Below, one piece after another: positions 15,738-23,698 of a stretch of 32,803 nt of DNA. Every line of letters starts with the position of its first letter. The first letter of the stretch is position 1. Below the pieces are notes generated by a model. The model was given only the letters and a program-made list of their open reading frames with translations. It was not told the DNA's origin and did no database searches. The translations under genes and the position numbers were made by a program. The stretch is from the NCBI GenBank assembly GCA_903828645.1, contig CAIKNA010000029.1, forward strand, positions 1-32,803, written 5' to 3'. The stretch is from an uncultured Bacteroidales bacterium. Its GTDB lineage: Bacteria; Bacteroidota; Bacteroidia; Bacteroidales; FEN-979.

Positions 15738-16313
15738 ATGAAATACCAGGACGACAACCACTACATTGATCGTGTGCTTAACGGCGATGTTGCCGCATAT
15801 GCCATGCTGGTCGCCAAACATAAAAACCTGGTGTTTTCGATCGCACTTAAAATCGTAGCCAACCGTGAGGATGCAGAGGAGGTTGCACAGGATTGTTTTT
15901 TAAAGGTCTTCCAGGCATTGAAAACTTTTGAAAGGAAATCCAAATTTTCGACCTGGCTGTATCGCATTGTTTACAATGCCGCCATTTCAAAAACCCGGAA
16001 AAAAAGAGTCGAAATGGTTCCGATGGATAACTATGTAATTGATAATTACACCGAAGATGAGGTGTCGGGGGGAATTGACGAAATTGACCCGGAAATGCAA
16101 AAAGTAATGATAGAGCGGGCCATGGAACGGTTAACAGACGATGATAACCTGCTGATAACCTTGTTTTACAAAGGAGAAAATTCTATCGGGGATATCAGTA
16201 ACATTACCGGGCTTTCGATGTCTAATGTCAAAGTCAGGTTACACAGGATCCGTAAAAAATTACATCATGAACTCACCGGAATGATGAATAAGACCATGAA
16301 TCAGTTGAATTAA
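15738..16313 (+). CDS. ECF (sigma-70 family) RNA polymerase sigma factor
   Basis: This 191-residue protein shows region 2 at about 25-95, with AMLVAKHKNLVFSIALKIV, NREDAEEVAQDCFLKVFQAL and FSTWLYRIVYN. A linker of variable acidic sequence spans about 95-125. Region 4 at about 130-182 has LTDDDNLLITLFYKGENSIG and the helix-turn-helix GLSMSNVKVRLHRIRKKL. It is an alternative sigma of the extracytoplasmic-function class. The gene 15 nt downstream encodes a small membrane protein that may be its anti-sigma factor. Target promoters are unknown. Confidence 0.94.
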   Translation: MKYQDDNHYIDRVLNGDVAAYAMLVAKHKNLVFSIALKIVANREDAEEVAQDCFLKVFQALKTFERKSKFSTWLYRIVYNAAISKTRKKRVEMVPMDNYVIDNYTEDEVSGGIDEIDPEMQKVMIERAMERLTDDDNLLITLFYKGENSIGDISNITGLSMSNVKVRLHRIRKKLHHELTGMMNKTMNQLN

Positions 16314-16328
16314 TTTTAATTTTGCAGC

Positions 16329-16745
16329 ATGATGGAAAAGGATGAATATTTGAAAGACGATTTTCTGCGCGAATTAATCCGGCGCAGTCCGCTCGATGCT
16401 CCATCGGATGATTTTGTCGACCGGGTCATGGCCGGAATCCGGCCTGCTCCTGAAATTTCGGTTGTGAAAAAACCTTTTTACCTTTATCTGAAAGCAGCCA
16501 CTCCTTATGTGATTGTTGCCCTGGTCATTTTTTTGATTGTTGCCACATCCGACTTGTCCATTCTGAACTGGTTGCCGGGAAAAGATTATCTCCTGAAAAA
16601 CCTGGTTCCCTACCTTGGAACTTTGATTACACTCTTCAGGGGTGCCTTTGCTTCCAAATACGTTTCCTGGACTTTACTGATCAGCTGTTCCGCAGGGATG
16701 CTTTACCTGGTCGACCGGCTGTTCAGCCGCCGCGCATCCATGTAA
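16329..16745 (+). CDS. Small membrane protein, probable anti-sigma partner
   Basis: This 138-residue protein has a polar N-terminal region (residues 1-45, DEYLKDDFLRELIRR and SDDFVDRVMAGI), then three hydrophobic segments at about 54-75, 92-108 and 111-128. Cytosolic N-terminal sigma-binding regions joined to membrane helices are typical of anti-sigma factors coded next to ECF sigma genes; no zinc-binding HxxxCxxC motif is present. Assignment is by position and layout only; I do not recognise the family. It ends 19 nt before the converging LutB-like gene. Confidence 0.65.
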   Translation: MMEKDEYLKDDFLRELIRRSPLDAPSDDFVDRVMAGIRPAPEISVVKKPFYLYLKAATPYVIVALVIFLIVATSDLSILNWLPGKDYLLKNLVPYLGTLITLFRGAFASKYVSWTLLISCSAGMLYLVDRLFSRRASM

Positions 16746-16764
16746 CCTCTTCTCCGGGTTTAAA

Positions 16765-18144
16765 TTAAAGGTGTGTTTCTTTCCAGCGTTCCCTGAAACT
16801 TTTCGGAGCGATTTTTGGCAGCGTTCTGCGTGGCCCCCACATTTTTTTTCCAAACCGGTTGATCATCTTATTTTTCAGTTTGGAACTTGGTTTATCGATC
16901 ATCCACCGGTGAAGCATCACCATTTTCCATCCTGTTACGATCGCACGCCAGGTGTAGGAAACATACTTTTTTGTAACAGCATCGTGCCGGTTGTGGAGCA
17001 GCAATTCATGCAGCGGGATTTTAACCGGACATACTTCGGTGCACTTTCCGCAAAGGGAAGAGGCAAAACTCAAATGATTGTACTCTTTCATCCCAAGGTA
17101 ATGCGGTGAAATCACGGAGCCGATCGGACCTGAATAGGTTGCATTGTAGGTATATCCGCCAACACTTTTGTAAATAGGGCATCCGTTAAGGCATGCACCG
17201 CAACGAATGCACGAAAGCGCTCTCCGCTGTTCTTTAAATTTAAGCACTTCCGTACGGCGGTTATCCAGTAAAACCACGTACATCTCTTCCGGTCCGTCAG
17301 GTTCAAACTCCGACTGCGGCCCGAATACCAGGTTGTTATAAACGGTAATCCGCTGGCCTGTGCCATGCTGTGCCAGCAATGGCAGGAAAAGATCAAGATC
17401 TTCCAGGGAGGGAATTAATTTTTCAATACCCACGATGACAATGTGTATTTTTGGAAATGCCATGCAGAGCAGTCCGTTTCCTTCATTTTCAGTGAGCGAA
17501 ACAGCCCCGACATCGGCAATCAGAAAATTGCCTCCCGTGATGCCCACATCGGCTCTGATAAACTCTCCCCTGAGTTTTTCCCTGACAAACTGCGTAATCT
17601 GACCCGGTTTGCTGTCGGCAGGCATATTGTACTTTTCATGAAACAGTTTCGCAACATCCTCCTTCGACTTGTGCATGGCAGGGGTGAGGATATGGTATGG
17701 CTTTTCTCCTGCCAGTTGCACGATGTACTCCCCAAGATCGGTTTCAAAGACTTCCCGTTTGTTCTTTTCAAACAGTTCATTCAGCTCCACCTCCTCTGAA
17801 ACCATGGTCTTTTGTTTCACGATCACCTGAGCTTTGGCTGTTTTAATAATATGCATGATCTCCCGCTGGGCATCTTTTTCATTGGGAGCCCAAATCACTT
17901 TTCCGCCGCGTTTGCTGAAATTGTTCTCAAATTCGACCAGGTACTTGTCAAGATTGTTGATCGTCTTGTGTTTGATATTGGCAGCACGCCTTTTGGCAAG
18001 TTCGAGATTCTGGTACTGGCTTTTTCCCTTTTCCACCTGCTCATCATACCGGCCAATGTTGTAATTCAGCCGTTTGCGGTGTTCAGGGTCAAATGACTTC
18101 TTTTCAGCATCTTCCAGAAACTTTTGATATATATGATTCATCAT
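16765..18144 (-). CDS. LutB-like LUD-domain iron-sulfur protein (lactate utilization type)
   Basis: This protein of about 459 residues has an N-terminal LUD domain (about 60-300, with IVKQKTM, DVGITGGNFLIADVGAVSL and GPQSEFEPDGPEEMYVVLLD). A C-terminal ferredoxin-like part carries CIRCGACLNGCP (C312, C315, C318, C322) and CGKCTEVCP (C365, C368, C372). LutB is the electron-transfer subunit of the LutABC L-lactate oxidase; the lutA and lutC partners are not visible here. The start is ambiguous: ATG at 18144 or 18141 gives MNHIYQKFLEDAEKK. A longer frame from 18168 would overlap the rpiB stop. It follows rpiB by 7 nt, so the two are probably co-transcribed. Confidence 0.9.
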   Translation of the reverse strand: MMNHIYQKFLEDAEKKSFDPEHRKRLNYNIGRYDEQVEKGKSQYQNLELAKRRAANIKHKTINNLDKYLVEFENNFSKRGGKVIWAPNEKDAQREIMHIIKTAKAQVIVKQKTMVSEEVELNELFEKNKREVFETDLGEYIVQLAGEKPYHILTPAMHKSKEDVAKLFHEKYNMPADSKPGQITQFVREKLRGEFIRADVGITGGNFLIADVGAVSLTENEGNGLLCMAFPKIHIVIVGIEKLIPSLEDLDLFLPLLAQHGTGQRITVYNNLVFGPQSEFEPDGPEEMYVVLLDNRRTEVLKFKEQRRALSCIRCGACLNGCPIYKSVGGYTYNATYSGPIGSVISPHYLGMKEYNHLSFASSLCGKCTEVCPVKIPLHELLLHNRHDAVTKKYVSYTWRAIVTGWKMVMLHRWMIDKPSSKLKNKMINRFGKKMWGPRRTLPKIAPKSFRERWKETHL

Positions 18145-18151
18145 ATGTTTG

Positions 18152-18601
18152 TTACAAAACATTATCAATTTTATCCACCCTCAGCTGATGCCGTCCGCCT
18201 TCAAACCCGGTGGACAGGAATACCTGTACAAGATGAATGGCCTCTTCAGGGGTGATGAAACGGGCAGGTAGTACGATGATATTGGCGTCGTTGTGAAGGC
18301 GGGCCAGCCTGGTAATTTCCTCATTCCAGCAAATTGCTGCTCTTATTCCCGTATATTTGTTGGCTACGATTGCAACTCCGTTGCCACTGCCGCAAATCAG
18401 GATTCCGAATGTATATTCTCCTGACTGAACGGCCTTTGCAAGCGGATGGGCGGTATCCGGATAATCCATGGATATTGCAGAAAAGGTTCCGAAATCATGA
18501 AAGGTAAAGCCCGGTTTCGCAAGGTTTTGTTTGAGATACTCTTTTATGCTGTATCCCGCATGATCGCACCCAATAGCAATTTGTTTGAAAGAATCAACCA
18601 T
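18152..18601 (-). CDS. rpiB: Ribose-5-phosphate isomerase B
   Basis: This 149-residue protein interconverts ribose 5-phosphate and ribulose 5-phosphate in the non-oxidative pentose phosphate pathway. GCDHAGY (D13, H14) and ICGSGNGVAIVANK (active-site C70) are the family signatures, followed by GIRAAICWNEE and LARLHNDANIIVLPARF. Length and motifs match RpiB. RpiB-like LacA/LacB proteins are excluded as less likely by the absence of any galactose-6-phosphate context. A -7 box lies 19 nt upstream of its start codon on the minus strand. Confidence 0.95.
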   Translation of the reverse strand: MVDSFKQIAIGCDHAGYSIKEYLKQNLAKPGFTFHDFGTFSAISMDYPDTAHPLAKAVQSGEYTFGILICGSGNGVAIVANKYTGIRAAICWNEEITRLARLHNDANIIVLPARFITPEEAIHLVQVFLSTGFEGGRHQLRVDKIDNVL

Positions 18602-18619
18602 TGTTAATACTTTTTTTCA

Positions 18620-18627
18620 CAAATGTA
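18620..18627 (-). promoter_or_regulatory. Candidate -7 box of rpiB
   Basis: On the minus strand TACATTTG matches TAnnTTTG, 18 nt before the rpiB start codon. The nearest TTG upstream is at 23-nt spacing, longer than usual. Confidence 0.35.
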
Positions 18628-18712
18628 ATCATAAACCAATCATAATGAACCAACATGAAATTTCAGATTTTAATATACCCCTCAGTATCAAAATTTTATT
18701 TTTTTCACACAC

Positions 18713-18728
18713 CAGTTGTTAACAACTG
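18713..18728. promoter_or_regulatory. Perfect 16-bp palindrome upstream of rpiB and nadA
   Basis: CAGTTGTTAACAACTG is identical on both strands. It sits in the divergent spacer, 112 nt from rpiB and about 340 nt from nadA. A protein-binding site is likely, but the factor and the regulated gene are unknown. Confidence 0.4.
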
Positions 18729-18887
18729 ATTATTTTTGTGTCAAAATATTGATAAAAAGAGTGGATTGTCAGCCGTAAGATCATTCAAGTCGGGAAAAAC
18801 AACTTTAGCATGCTTTTTTCATTTTATTTCAACAATAAATCGTGCACATCTGCAAGGTATTTTATAAACACACAAAGCAATTAACAA

Positions 18888-18919
18888 TTTGTAGATAACA
18901 AACCAAAATATTATATTTC
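18888..18919 (+). promoter_or_regulatory. Weak candidate promoter of the nadA operon
   Basis: TTTG (18888-18891), 20 nt, then TATATTTC (18912-18919), seven of eight -7 positions counting the two free ones. It would give a leader of about 140 nt. Confidence 0.25.
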
Positions 18920-19069
18920 AGAAACTTATAATTATTCAGCCTGTTGATAAGTTGTTTATTAAATCATAAATATCAAAAATCAAAATTTTCTCCCGGATAA
19001 AAATGAACAAGACTAACAGCAATTATAATAAACATAAAGAAATAGTAATCTTTTATTATTATTAAAAAA

Positions 19070-21535
19070 ATGAAAAACCGCTTATCGGAATCTGTCACGG
19101 AACGGATACGCATTTTGAAAAAAGAGAAAAATGCTGTAATCCTTGCGCATTATTACCAGGTTCCGGAAATACAGGATATTGCCGATTTTGTCGGCGACAG
19201 CCTGGCATTATCGCAAAATGCGTTGGAAACAAAAGCGGATATCATCCTTTTTGCCGGTGTTCACTTTATGGCTGAAACAGCTAAAATTCTGAATCCCGAC
19301 AAAAAAGTTCTGATTCCCGATCTCAATGCCGGCTGCTCGCTTGCCGATTCCTGCCCGCCTGAAAAATTCAGGAAATTCAAGTTATTGTATCCCGGTTACA
19401 AGGTGATCTCCTATATCAATTGTTCGGCACAGATCAAAACCATGTCGGATGTAATCTGCACTTCAAGCAATGCGGTGAAGATTGTCGAATCGTTCGGAAG
19501 GGATGAAAAGATCATTTTTGCACCGGATAAAAACCTTGGGGGTTATATAAATGCACTCACCGGCCGCAACATGATTTTGTGGGATGGAAGTTGTGAGGTT
19601 CACGATGTTATCAAAGCTGAAGCTGTTATTAAATTAAAGGCCGAAAACCCGGATGCAAAACTGATCGCACACCCCGAATGCAAGGCTGTCATCCTCGAAC
19701 TGGCTGACTATATCGGTTCAACGACCGGACTGCTCAATTATACCATCAGGAGCGATGCAAAAAAGTTCATTGTCGCAACAGAAACCGGCATTCTGCACCA
19801 GATGCGGAAAGCTTCGCCGGGTAAGGAGTTTTTAATCGTCCCTTCAGATGAAACATGCTCCTGCAACGACTGTCCCTACATGAAGATGAACACGCTGGAG
19901 AATCTTCATGCGGCACTTTACAACGAACGACCCGAATTGAAGTTATCGAGGAGTGTGATCGAAAAGGCGAGGAAACCCATCATGCGCATGCTTCAGCTTT
20001 CTGCGCTTACCGTCGCCTTCCTGCTCATGCTGGCTGGTGTTTATGCACAGGATACCATTCAAAAGGACGGTTTTAACAAATTTTACTATCCAAATGGCAA
20101 AGAATCCAGCGAGGGAACCTTGAAAAATGGGAAACCGGATGGATACTGGAAGGCCTATTATGAAAACGGGACCATAAAATCGGAGGGAAACCGCAAAAAT
20201 TTCGAACTTGACAGTTTGTGGAAATTTTACAACCCGGATGGAAAATTACTCGTGGAAATTTCCTACAAATCCGGAAAAAAAAGCGGGATAAAAACCACCT
20301 GGCTGGATAAGGAGACCATGAAAGAAAATTTCAGGGATGACATTAAGGAGGGATATACGAGATATTATTATCCTGATGGAAAAATCAAGCAGGAGATTCC
20401 GTTTGTCAAGGGATTTGAGCAGGGTTTCGGCAAGGAGTATGGTTCAGACGGGACCATCATCACGATGACTGAATACAAACGTGGCTTTATCGTCGACCGG
20501 GTGAGGATCAACCGGAAAGACAATTATGGGAGAAAGCAGGGCCGCTGGTACACTTTTTATGAACATGGCAACCTTAAATCGGAAGTCACCTACCAGGATG
20601 ATAAAAAAAACGGCTATCTCAAGGAATACGCCGAAAACGGGGATTTGTTGAAAATAGCAAAGTATGTGGATGATGAAATTCAACCTGAAGCGGTTGAGAT
20701 TCAGAAGCTGGAGGTGCAGAATGAATATTATCCCGATGGAAAATTAAAAGTCAGCGCCATGTTCCGGAATGGCATAGCGGAAGGGATCAAACGGGAATAC
20801 AATGCCGATGGCAATGTTGAAAAAGCGTACCTTTACAAAAATGGTGTGATCATCGGGGAGGGAATTGTAAAGGATGACGGCGACCGTGACGGTCCGTGGA
20901 AGGATTTTTATCCCGACGGGTCGCTCAGGGCGGAGGGAAATTACGACCATGGCAAACAAATAGGCGAATGGAAATTCTATCATAGCGACGGAAAAATCGA
21001 ACAGACAGGGAAATTCAACAGGCAGGGAAAATTTGAAGGCACGTGGAAGTGGTTTTTTGACAGCGGGCAGTTGTTAAAGGCGGAGAATTACCACAACGGG
21101 TTGAAAGACGGACTGTCAACCGAATATGATGAAGCAGGAAAGGTGATAGAGGAAGGCGAGTTCGTTAACAACAATGAAGACGGACCCTGGTTTGAACTTA
21201 CCGGCGATTGCTTTATTAGGGGCACATACCGCGACGGGCTCCGGAACGGGATGTGGTACAACTTTTACCTGAACCGGAACGGCAGCGTCACCGACAGCCT
21301 TTGCTTTTTCAAAGGTGGCTTTGTCGAAGACAATCCCGATGGAAAACATAGTTATTACTGGGAAAACGGCAAGGTGAAAGACGAGGGAAATTACGTCAAT
21401 GGCAGGAAAGAGGGCGAATGGTACAAATACAACTTTGACGGAACGCTTTTCATGATCACCACATATAAACAGGGGGTTGAAACACGCTATGACGGCGTAA
21501 AAATCAAACCGCCATATGAAAAAGAGGAGGAATAG
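19070..21535 (+). CDS. nadA: Quinolinate synthase NadA fused in frame to a MORN-repeat protein with an internal signal peptide
   Basis: One uninterrupted 821-residue frame encodes two proteins. Residues 1-311 are a complete quinolinate synthase, which condenses iminoaspartate with dihydroxyacetone phosphate to quinolinate for NAD synthesis. Motifs include AHYYQVPEIQDIADFVGDS, NAGCSLAD (C89), SCEVH (C175) and ETCSCNDCPYM (C268 likely); these three cysteines should hold the 4Fe-4S cluster. The usual NadA tail KPIMRML is at 303-309, where the family normally ends. Instead of a stop, a hydrophobic stretch LTVAFLLMLAGVYA (313-326) follows, then about 500 residues of repeated (F/Y)YPDGK...EG...NGK..G.W units, the MORN-2 / YwqK-like type. 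Such proteins are normally exported. The second half could be made from ATG 305 or 307. A membrane-anchored full-length fusion, an exported product from internal initiation, and an assembly error are all possible. Confidence 0.85.
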   Translation: MKNRLSESVTERIRILKKEKNAVILAHYYQVPEIQDIADFVGDSLALSQNALETKADIILFAGVHFMAETAKILNPDKKVLIPDLNAGCSLADSCPPEKFRKFKLLYPGYKVISYINCSAQIKTMSDVICTSSNAVKIVESFGRDEKIIFAPDKNLGGYINALTGRNMILWDGSCEVHDVIKAEAVIKLKAENPDAKLIAHPECKAVILELADYIGSTTGLLNYTIRSDAKKFIVATETGILHQMRKASPGKEFLIVPSDETCSCNDCPYMKMNTLENLHAALYNERPELKLSRSVIEKARKPIMRMLQLSALTVAFLLMLAGVYAQDTIQKDGFNKFYYPNGKESSEGTLKNGKPDGYWKAYYENGTIKSEGNRKNFELDSLWKFYNPDGKLLVEISYKSGKKSGIKTTWLDKETMKENFRDDIKEGYTRYYYPDGKIKQEIPFVKGFEQGFGKEYGSDGTIITMTEYKRGFIVDRVRINRKDNYGRKQGRWYTFYEHGNLKSEVTYQDDKKNGYLKEYAENGDLLKIAKYVDDEIQPEAVEIQKLEVQNEYYPDGKLKVSAMFRNGIAEGIKREYNADGNVEKAYLYKNGVIIGEGIVKDDGDRDGPWKDFYPDGSLRAEGNYDHGKQIGEWKFYHSDGKIEQTGKFNRQGKFEGTWKWFFDSGQLLKAENYHNGLKDGLSTEYDEAGKVIEEGEFVNNNEDGPWFELTGDCFIRGTYRDGLRNGMWYNFYLNRNGSVTDSLCFFKGGFVEDNPDGKHSYYWENGKVKDEGNYVNGRKEGEWYKYNFDGTLFMITTYKQGVETRYDGVKIKPPYEKEEE
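19982..20047 (+). other. Junction: NadA tail doubling as start and signal peptide of the MORN protein
   Basis: ATG codons at 19982 (residue 305) and 19988 (residue 307) open MRMLQLS, a basic n-region, followed by a 14-residue hydrophobic core and the cleavage-like end VYA|Q. The same residues finish the conserved NadA C-terminus. Read from 19982, the frame yields a 517-residue secreted protein. No strong Shine-Dalgarno is seen, which is normal in Bacteroidota. Confidence 0.6.
21524..21530 (+). promoter_or_regulatory. Strong Shine-Dalgarno of the pseudouridine synthase gene
   Basis: GAGGAGG lies 5 nt before the ATG at 21536 and is made of the last codons of the upstream gene. Such strong sites are unusual in Bacteroidota and support this start, which immediately follows the upstream TAG. 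Confidence 0.6.
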
Positions 21536-22864
21536 ATGAGGACAGAAAAACCAGATAAACCGGAAAGATCAGGCAGGTCGGACAGGGGAGAAAAACCCGC
21601 AAGAGCTGCAAGGCCGGATAGGATAAGCAAACCGGAAAGAAAAGTTGAGCCCAAAAGAGCCGGAAGGTCGGACAGGGAAGAAAAACCTGCAAGATCATCC
21701 AGGCCGGAAAAAGCAAGCAAGCCGGAGAGAAGCAGTGAACCCACAAGGGGTGGAAGGTCAGACCGGGGTGAAAGGCCGGAAAGATCGGCCAGGCCGGAGA
21801 GAAGCAGTGAACCTAAAAGGGCGGGAAGATCAGACCGGGGTGAAAGACCCGATAGGTCCCCGGCACCCGACAGGAGATATAAACCTGAAAGGAATGAGGA
21901 AAACCAAAGAACAGAGCGTCCCGGTAAACCGGTAAGACCTGGTAGACCGGGAACGGCGGAAAAACCCGGCAGGGCGGAAAGGACCGGCAAGCCTGAAAGA
22001 TCGGCCAGGGCAGAATGGACCGGCAAGCCGGAAAGATCAGCCAGACAGGAAAGAGCGATAAAGCTTGACAGGTCAAGCCTTCCGGAGAGAACCAGCAAAC
22101 CCAAAAGGGTGGTTCGCCAGGGTGAGAAAAAGGCAGATCCGGATCTGATGAGGCTGAACAAGTATATTGCCAATTCAGGGATATCCTCGCGGCGTGAAGC
22201 CGACCGGCTCATCCAGGCGGGTGCGGTATCGGTGAACGGGATCATCGTAACGGAACTGGGTACGAAAGTCGGGCCCGGCGACAAAGTTCAATATGGCGAT
22301 CAGACCATCAACCGTGAAAAGCCAAGATATGTGTTGCTTAACAAACCCAAAGGGTATATCACCACGGCCGATGATCCCGAAAAACGCAAAACGGTGATGA
22401 GTCTCGTTGCAGGTGCCTGCAAGGAGCGGATCTATCCTGTCGGGCGGCTCGACCGGAATACCACCGGTTTGCTCCTTTTTACCAACGATGGCAACATTGC
22501 CAAAAAACTGACCCATCCAAGATACGGGATCAGGAAGATCTATCATGTTGAACTGGATAAAAACCTGGCCCGGACTGATTTTGTGAAAATAGGAGAGGGG
22601 TTTAAACTTGAAGACGAAGTGGTGACGGTCGACAGCATCGAATACATTGGCGACGGTAAAGACAAAAAACAGATCGGCATCGAACTGCATTCAGGTCAGA
22701 ATCGCATTGTACGGCGCATTTTCGAACATTTTGAGTACAAGGTTTTGCGGCTTGACCGGGTATATTACGCCGGTTTGACCAAAAAGAACCTTCCCAGGGG
22801 AACCTGGCGCCTGCTCGACGAACAGGAGATAAATTTGTTGAAAATGATCAGCTCAAAACCCTGA
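21536..22864 (+). CDS. RluB/RsuA-family rRNA pseudouridine synthase with a long basic repetitive N-terminus
   Basis: This 442-residue protein has two unlike halves. Residues 1-203 are low-complexity Arg/Lys/Pro/Ser/Glu sequence with tandem repeats starting GRSDRGE at residues 13, 43, 73 and 97, then TGKPERSAR units. Residues 205-442 are a normal pseudouridine synthase. The S4 RNA-binding domain is LNKYIANSGISSRREADRLI. The catalytic core has LLNKPKGYITT and GRLDRNTTGLLLFTNDG with D306 as the catalytic aspartate. The C-terminal motifs are IYHVELDK and SGQNRIVRRIFEH. It probably isomerises a uridine in 23S or 16S rRNA. The basic tail is likely disordered and RNA- or ribosome-binding; similar extensions occur in Bacteroidota homologues. 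Translation starts directly after the nadA-MORN stop with a strong ribosome-binding site. Confidence 0.92.
   Translation: MRTEKPDKPERSGRSDRGEKPARAARPDRISKPERKVEPKRAGRSDREEKPARSSRPEKASKPERSSEPTRGGRSDRGERPERSARPERSSEPKRAGRSDRGERPDRSPAPDRRYKPERNEENQRTERPGKPVRPGRPGTAEKPGRAERTGKPERSARAEWTGKPERSARQERAIKLDRSSLPERTSKPKRVVRQGEKKADPDLMRLNKYIANSGISSRREADRLIQAGAVSVNGIIVTELGTKVGPGDKVQYGDQTINREKPRYVLLNKPKGYITTADDPEKRKTVMSLVAGACKERIYPVGRLDRNTTGLLLFTNDGNIAKKLTHPRYGIRKIYHVELDKNLARTDFVKIGEGFKLEDEVVTVDSIEYIGDGKDKKQIGIELHSGQNRIVRRIFEHFEYKVLRLDRVYYAGLTKKNLPRGTWRLLDEQEINLLKMISSKP
21572..21913 (+). repeat. Tandem imperfect 90-nt repeats in the pseudouridine synthase N-terminus
   Basis: Four units beginning with codons for GRSDR start at 21572, 21662, 21752 and 21824; the first two are 90 nt, the third 72 nt. 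All keep the reading frame. Further 36-39-nt units (TGKPERSAR) follow at about 21985-22060. They encode only the disordered basic tail. Confidence 0.75.
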
Positions 22865-22870
22865 TATACG

Positions 22871-23698
22871 ATGAATCCAATCAGTATTTATATCGTTGAA
22901 GATGAGTTGCTGATATCAGCGAATCTAAAATCACAACTCCAGCAGTTCGGATATGAGATTTCCGGCTCTTCCATACGCGGAGAGTCATGCCTCGAGGAGA
23001 TCGCTGAACTTTCGAGGCAGGGAAAAGAGCCTGAAATTGTGCTGATGGACATCCATCTGCGTGGCGAAATGGACGGAATTGAAACGGCCAAACTGATCAA
23101 TGATCAGTTCAATTGCGCCATCATCTTTCTCACCGGGCAAAGTTCAAAAGAGATATACGACAGGTCGTTTAAAATAAAACCGTTCGGATATCTCCTGAAG
23201 CCAATCGACATGGAGCAGACCAAAATGACCATTGAAATTGCATCCTACCAGCGCAACCTTGAAATTGAGAATACCCTGTACCAGAAGGATCTGGAAGCGC
23301 TGCTTGAAAAACGGTCGCAGGAAAACAAAGACATAATGGCCATGTACCAGACCATCGTGGATAATTCACTGATGGGACTGACCATCGTCCAAAATGAAGA
23401 ATTTGTTTTCGCCAACAAGAGGACCGCTGAAATATTCGGATACCCGCTTGATGAATTTTTAATGTTTGGCAGTTCAGGTATACTGAACCTGATTCATCCC
23501 GAAGACCAGGAAAAGCTGACCGCGCTTTCGGTTTCACGCCTCAACGGAGACGAATTGCTGCAGAATACGCGAATCCGGATTTATACCCGCGACAAACAGC
23601 TGAAACAGATTGAAACCCATATCAAGGCAGTTCAGTTCAAAGGAAAACCGGCACTTCACCAGACATTTCTTGATATCACAAATTTTTACCAGACATGA
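22871..23698 (+). CDS. Response-regulator receiver plus PAS domain protein without output domain
   Basis: This 275-residue protein has an N-terminal REC domain (1-125) with E10/D11, phospho-acceptor D60 in VLMDIHLRG, T88 in FLTG and K110 in YLLKPI, all as expected for a phosphorylatable receiver. A helical linker (EIENTLYQKDLEALLEKRSQ, about 131-155) follows, then a PAS domain (about 160-275: TIVDNSLMGLTIVQ, FGYPLDEF, IHPEDQEKL). It ends there: no histidine kinase, GGDEF or DNA-binding domain follows, so it may act by protein contact or as a truncated sensor kinase. It starts 6 nt after rluB and overlaps the next gene by 4 nt (ATGA), so it is translationally coupled. A cognate kinase is not in the window. 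Confidence 0.9.
   Translation: MNPISIYIVEDELLISANLKSQLQQFGYEISGSSIRGESCLEEIAELSRQGKEPEIVLMDIHLRGEMDGIETAKLINDQFNCAIIFLTGQSSKEIYDRSFKIKPFGYLLKPIDMEQTKMTIEIASYQRNLEIENTLYQKDLEALLEKRSQENKDIMAMYQTIVDNSLMGLTIVQNEEFVFANKRTAEIFGYPLDEFLMFGSSGILNLIHPEDQEKLTALSVSRLNGDELLQNTRIRIYTRDKQLKQIETHIKAVQFKGKPALHQTFLDITNFYQT

Larger units (their letters stand above)
18602..19069. other. AT-rich 468-nt intergenic region between rpiB and nadA
   Basis: The region is strongly AT-rich compared with the flanking genes and contains no plausible open reading frame. It holds a perfect 16-bp palindrome CAGTTGTTAACAACTG (18713-18728). Two same-orientation nonamers lie one base from the DnaA-box consensus (TGTAGATAA at 18890-18898 and TGTTGATAA at 18942-18950). 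It also carries candidate promoters for rpiB and nadA. It is the divergent promoter region of both flanking operons; anything beyond that is a guess. Confidence 0.8.

Noticed and set aside
16317-16324. TAATTTTG resembling a -7 box directly before the anti-sigma-like gene
   Set aside because: It is only 4 nt from the start codon, which would put the transcription start at or inside the gene; probably chance in AT-rich sequence.
18145-18168. Longer start of the LutB-like gene at 18168
   Set aside because: It would overlap the rpiB stop and adds a short non-homologous stretch; the ATG pair at 18144/18141 fits the family start better.
21487-22284. 265-residue minus-strand frame rich in Leu, Ser and Gly repeats
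   Set aside because: It is the antisense shadow of the Arg/Pro/Lys repeats of the pseudouridine synthase; the repeat pattern comes from the coding strand and no start signal or family is recognisable.
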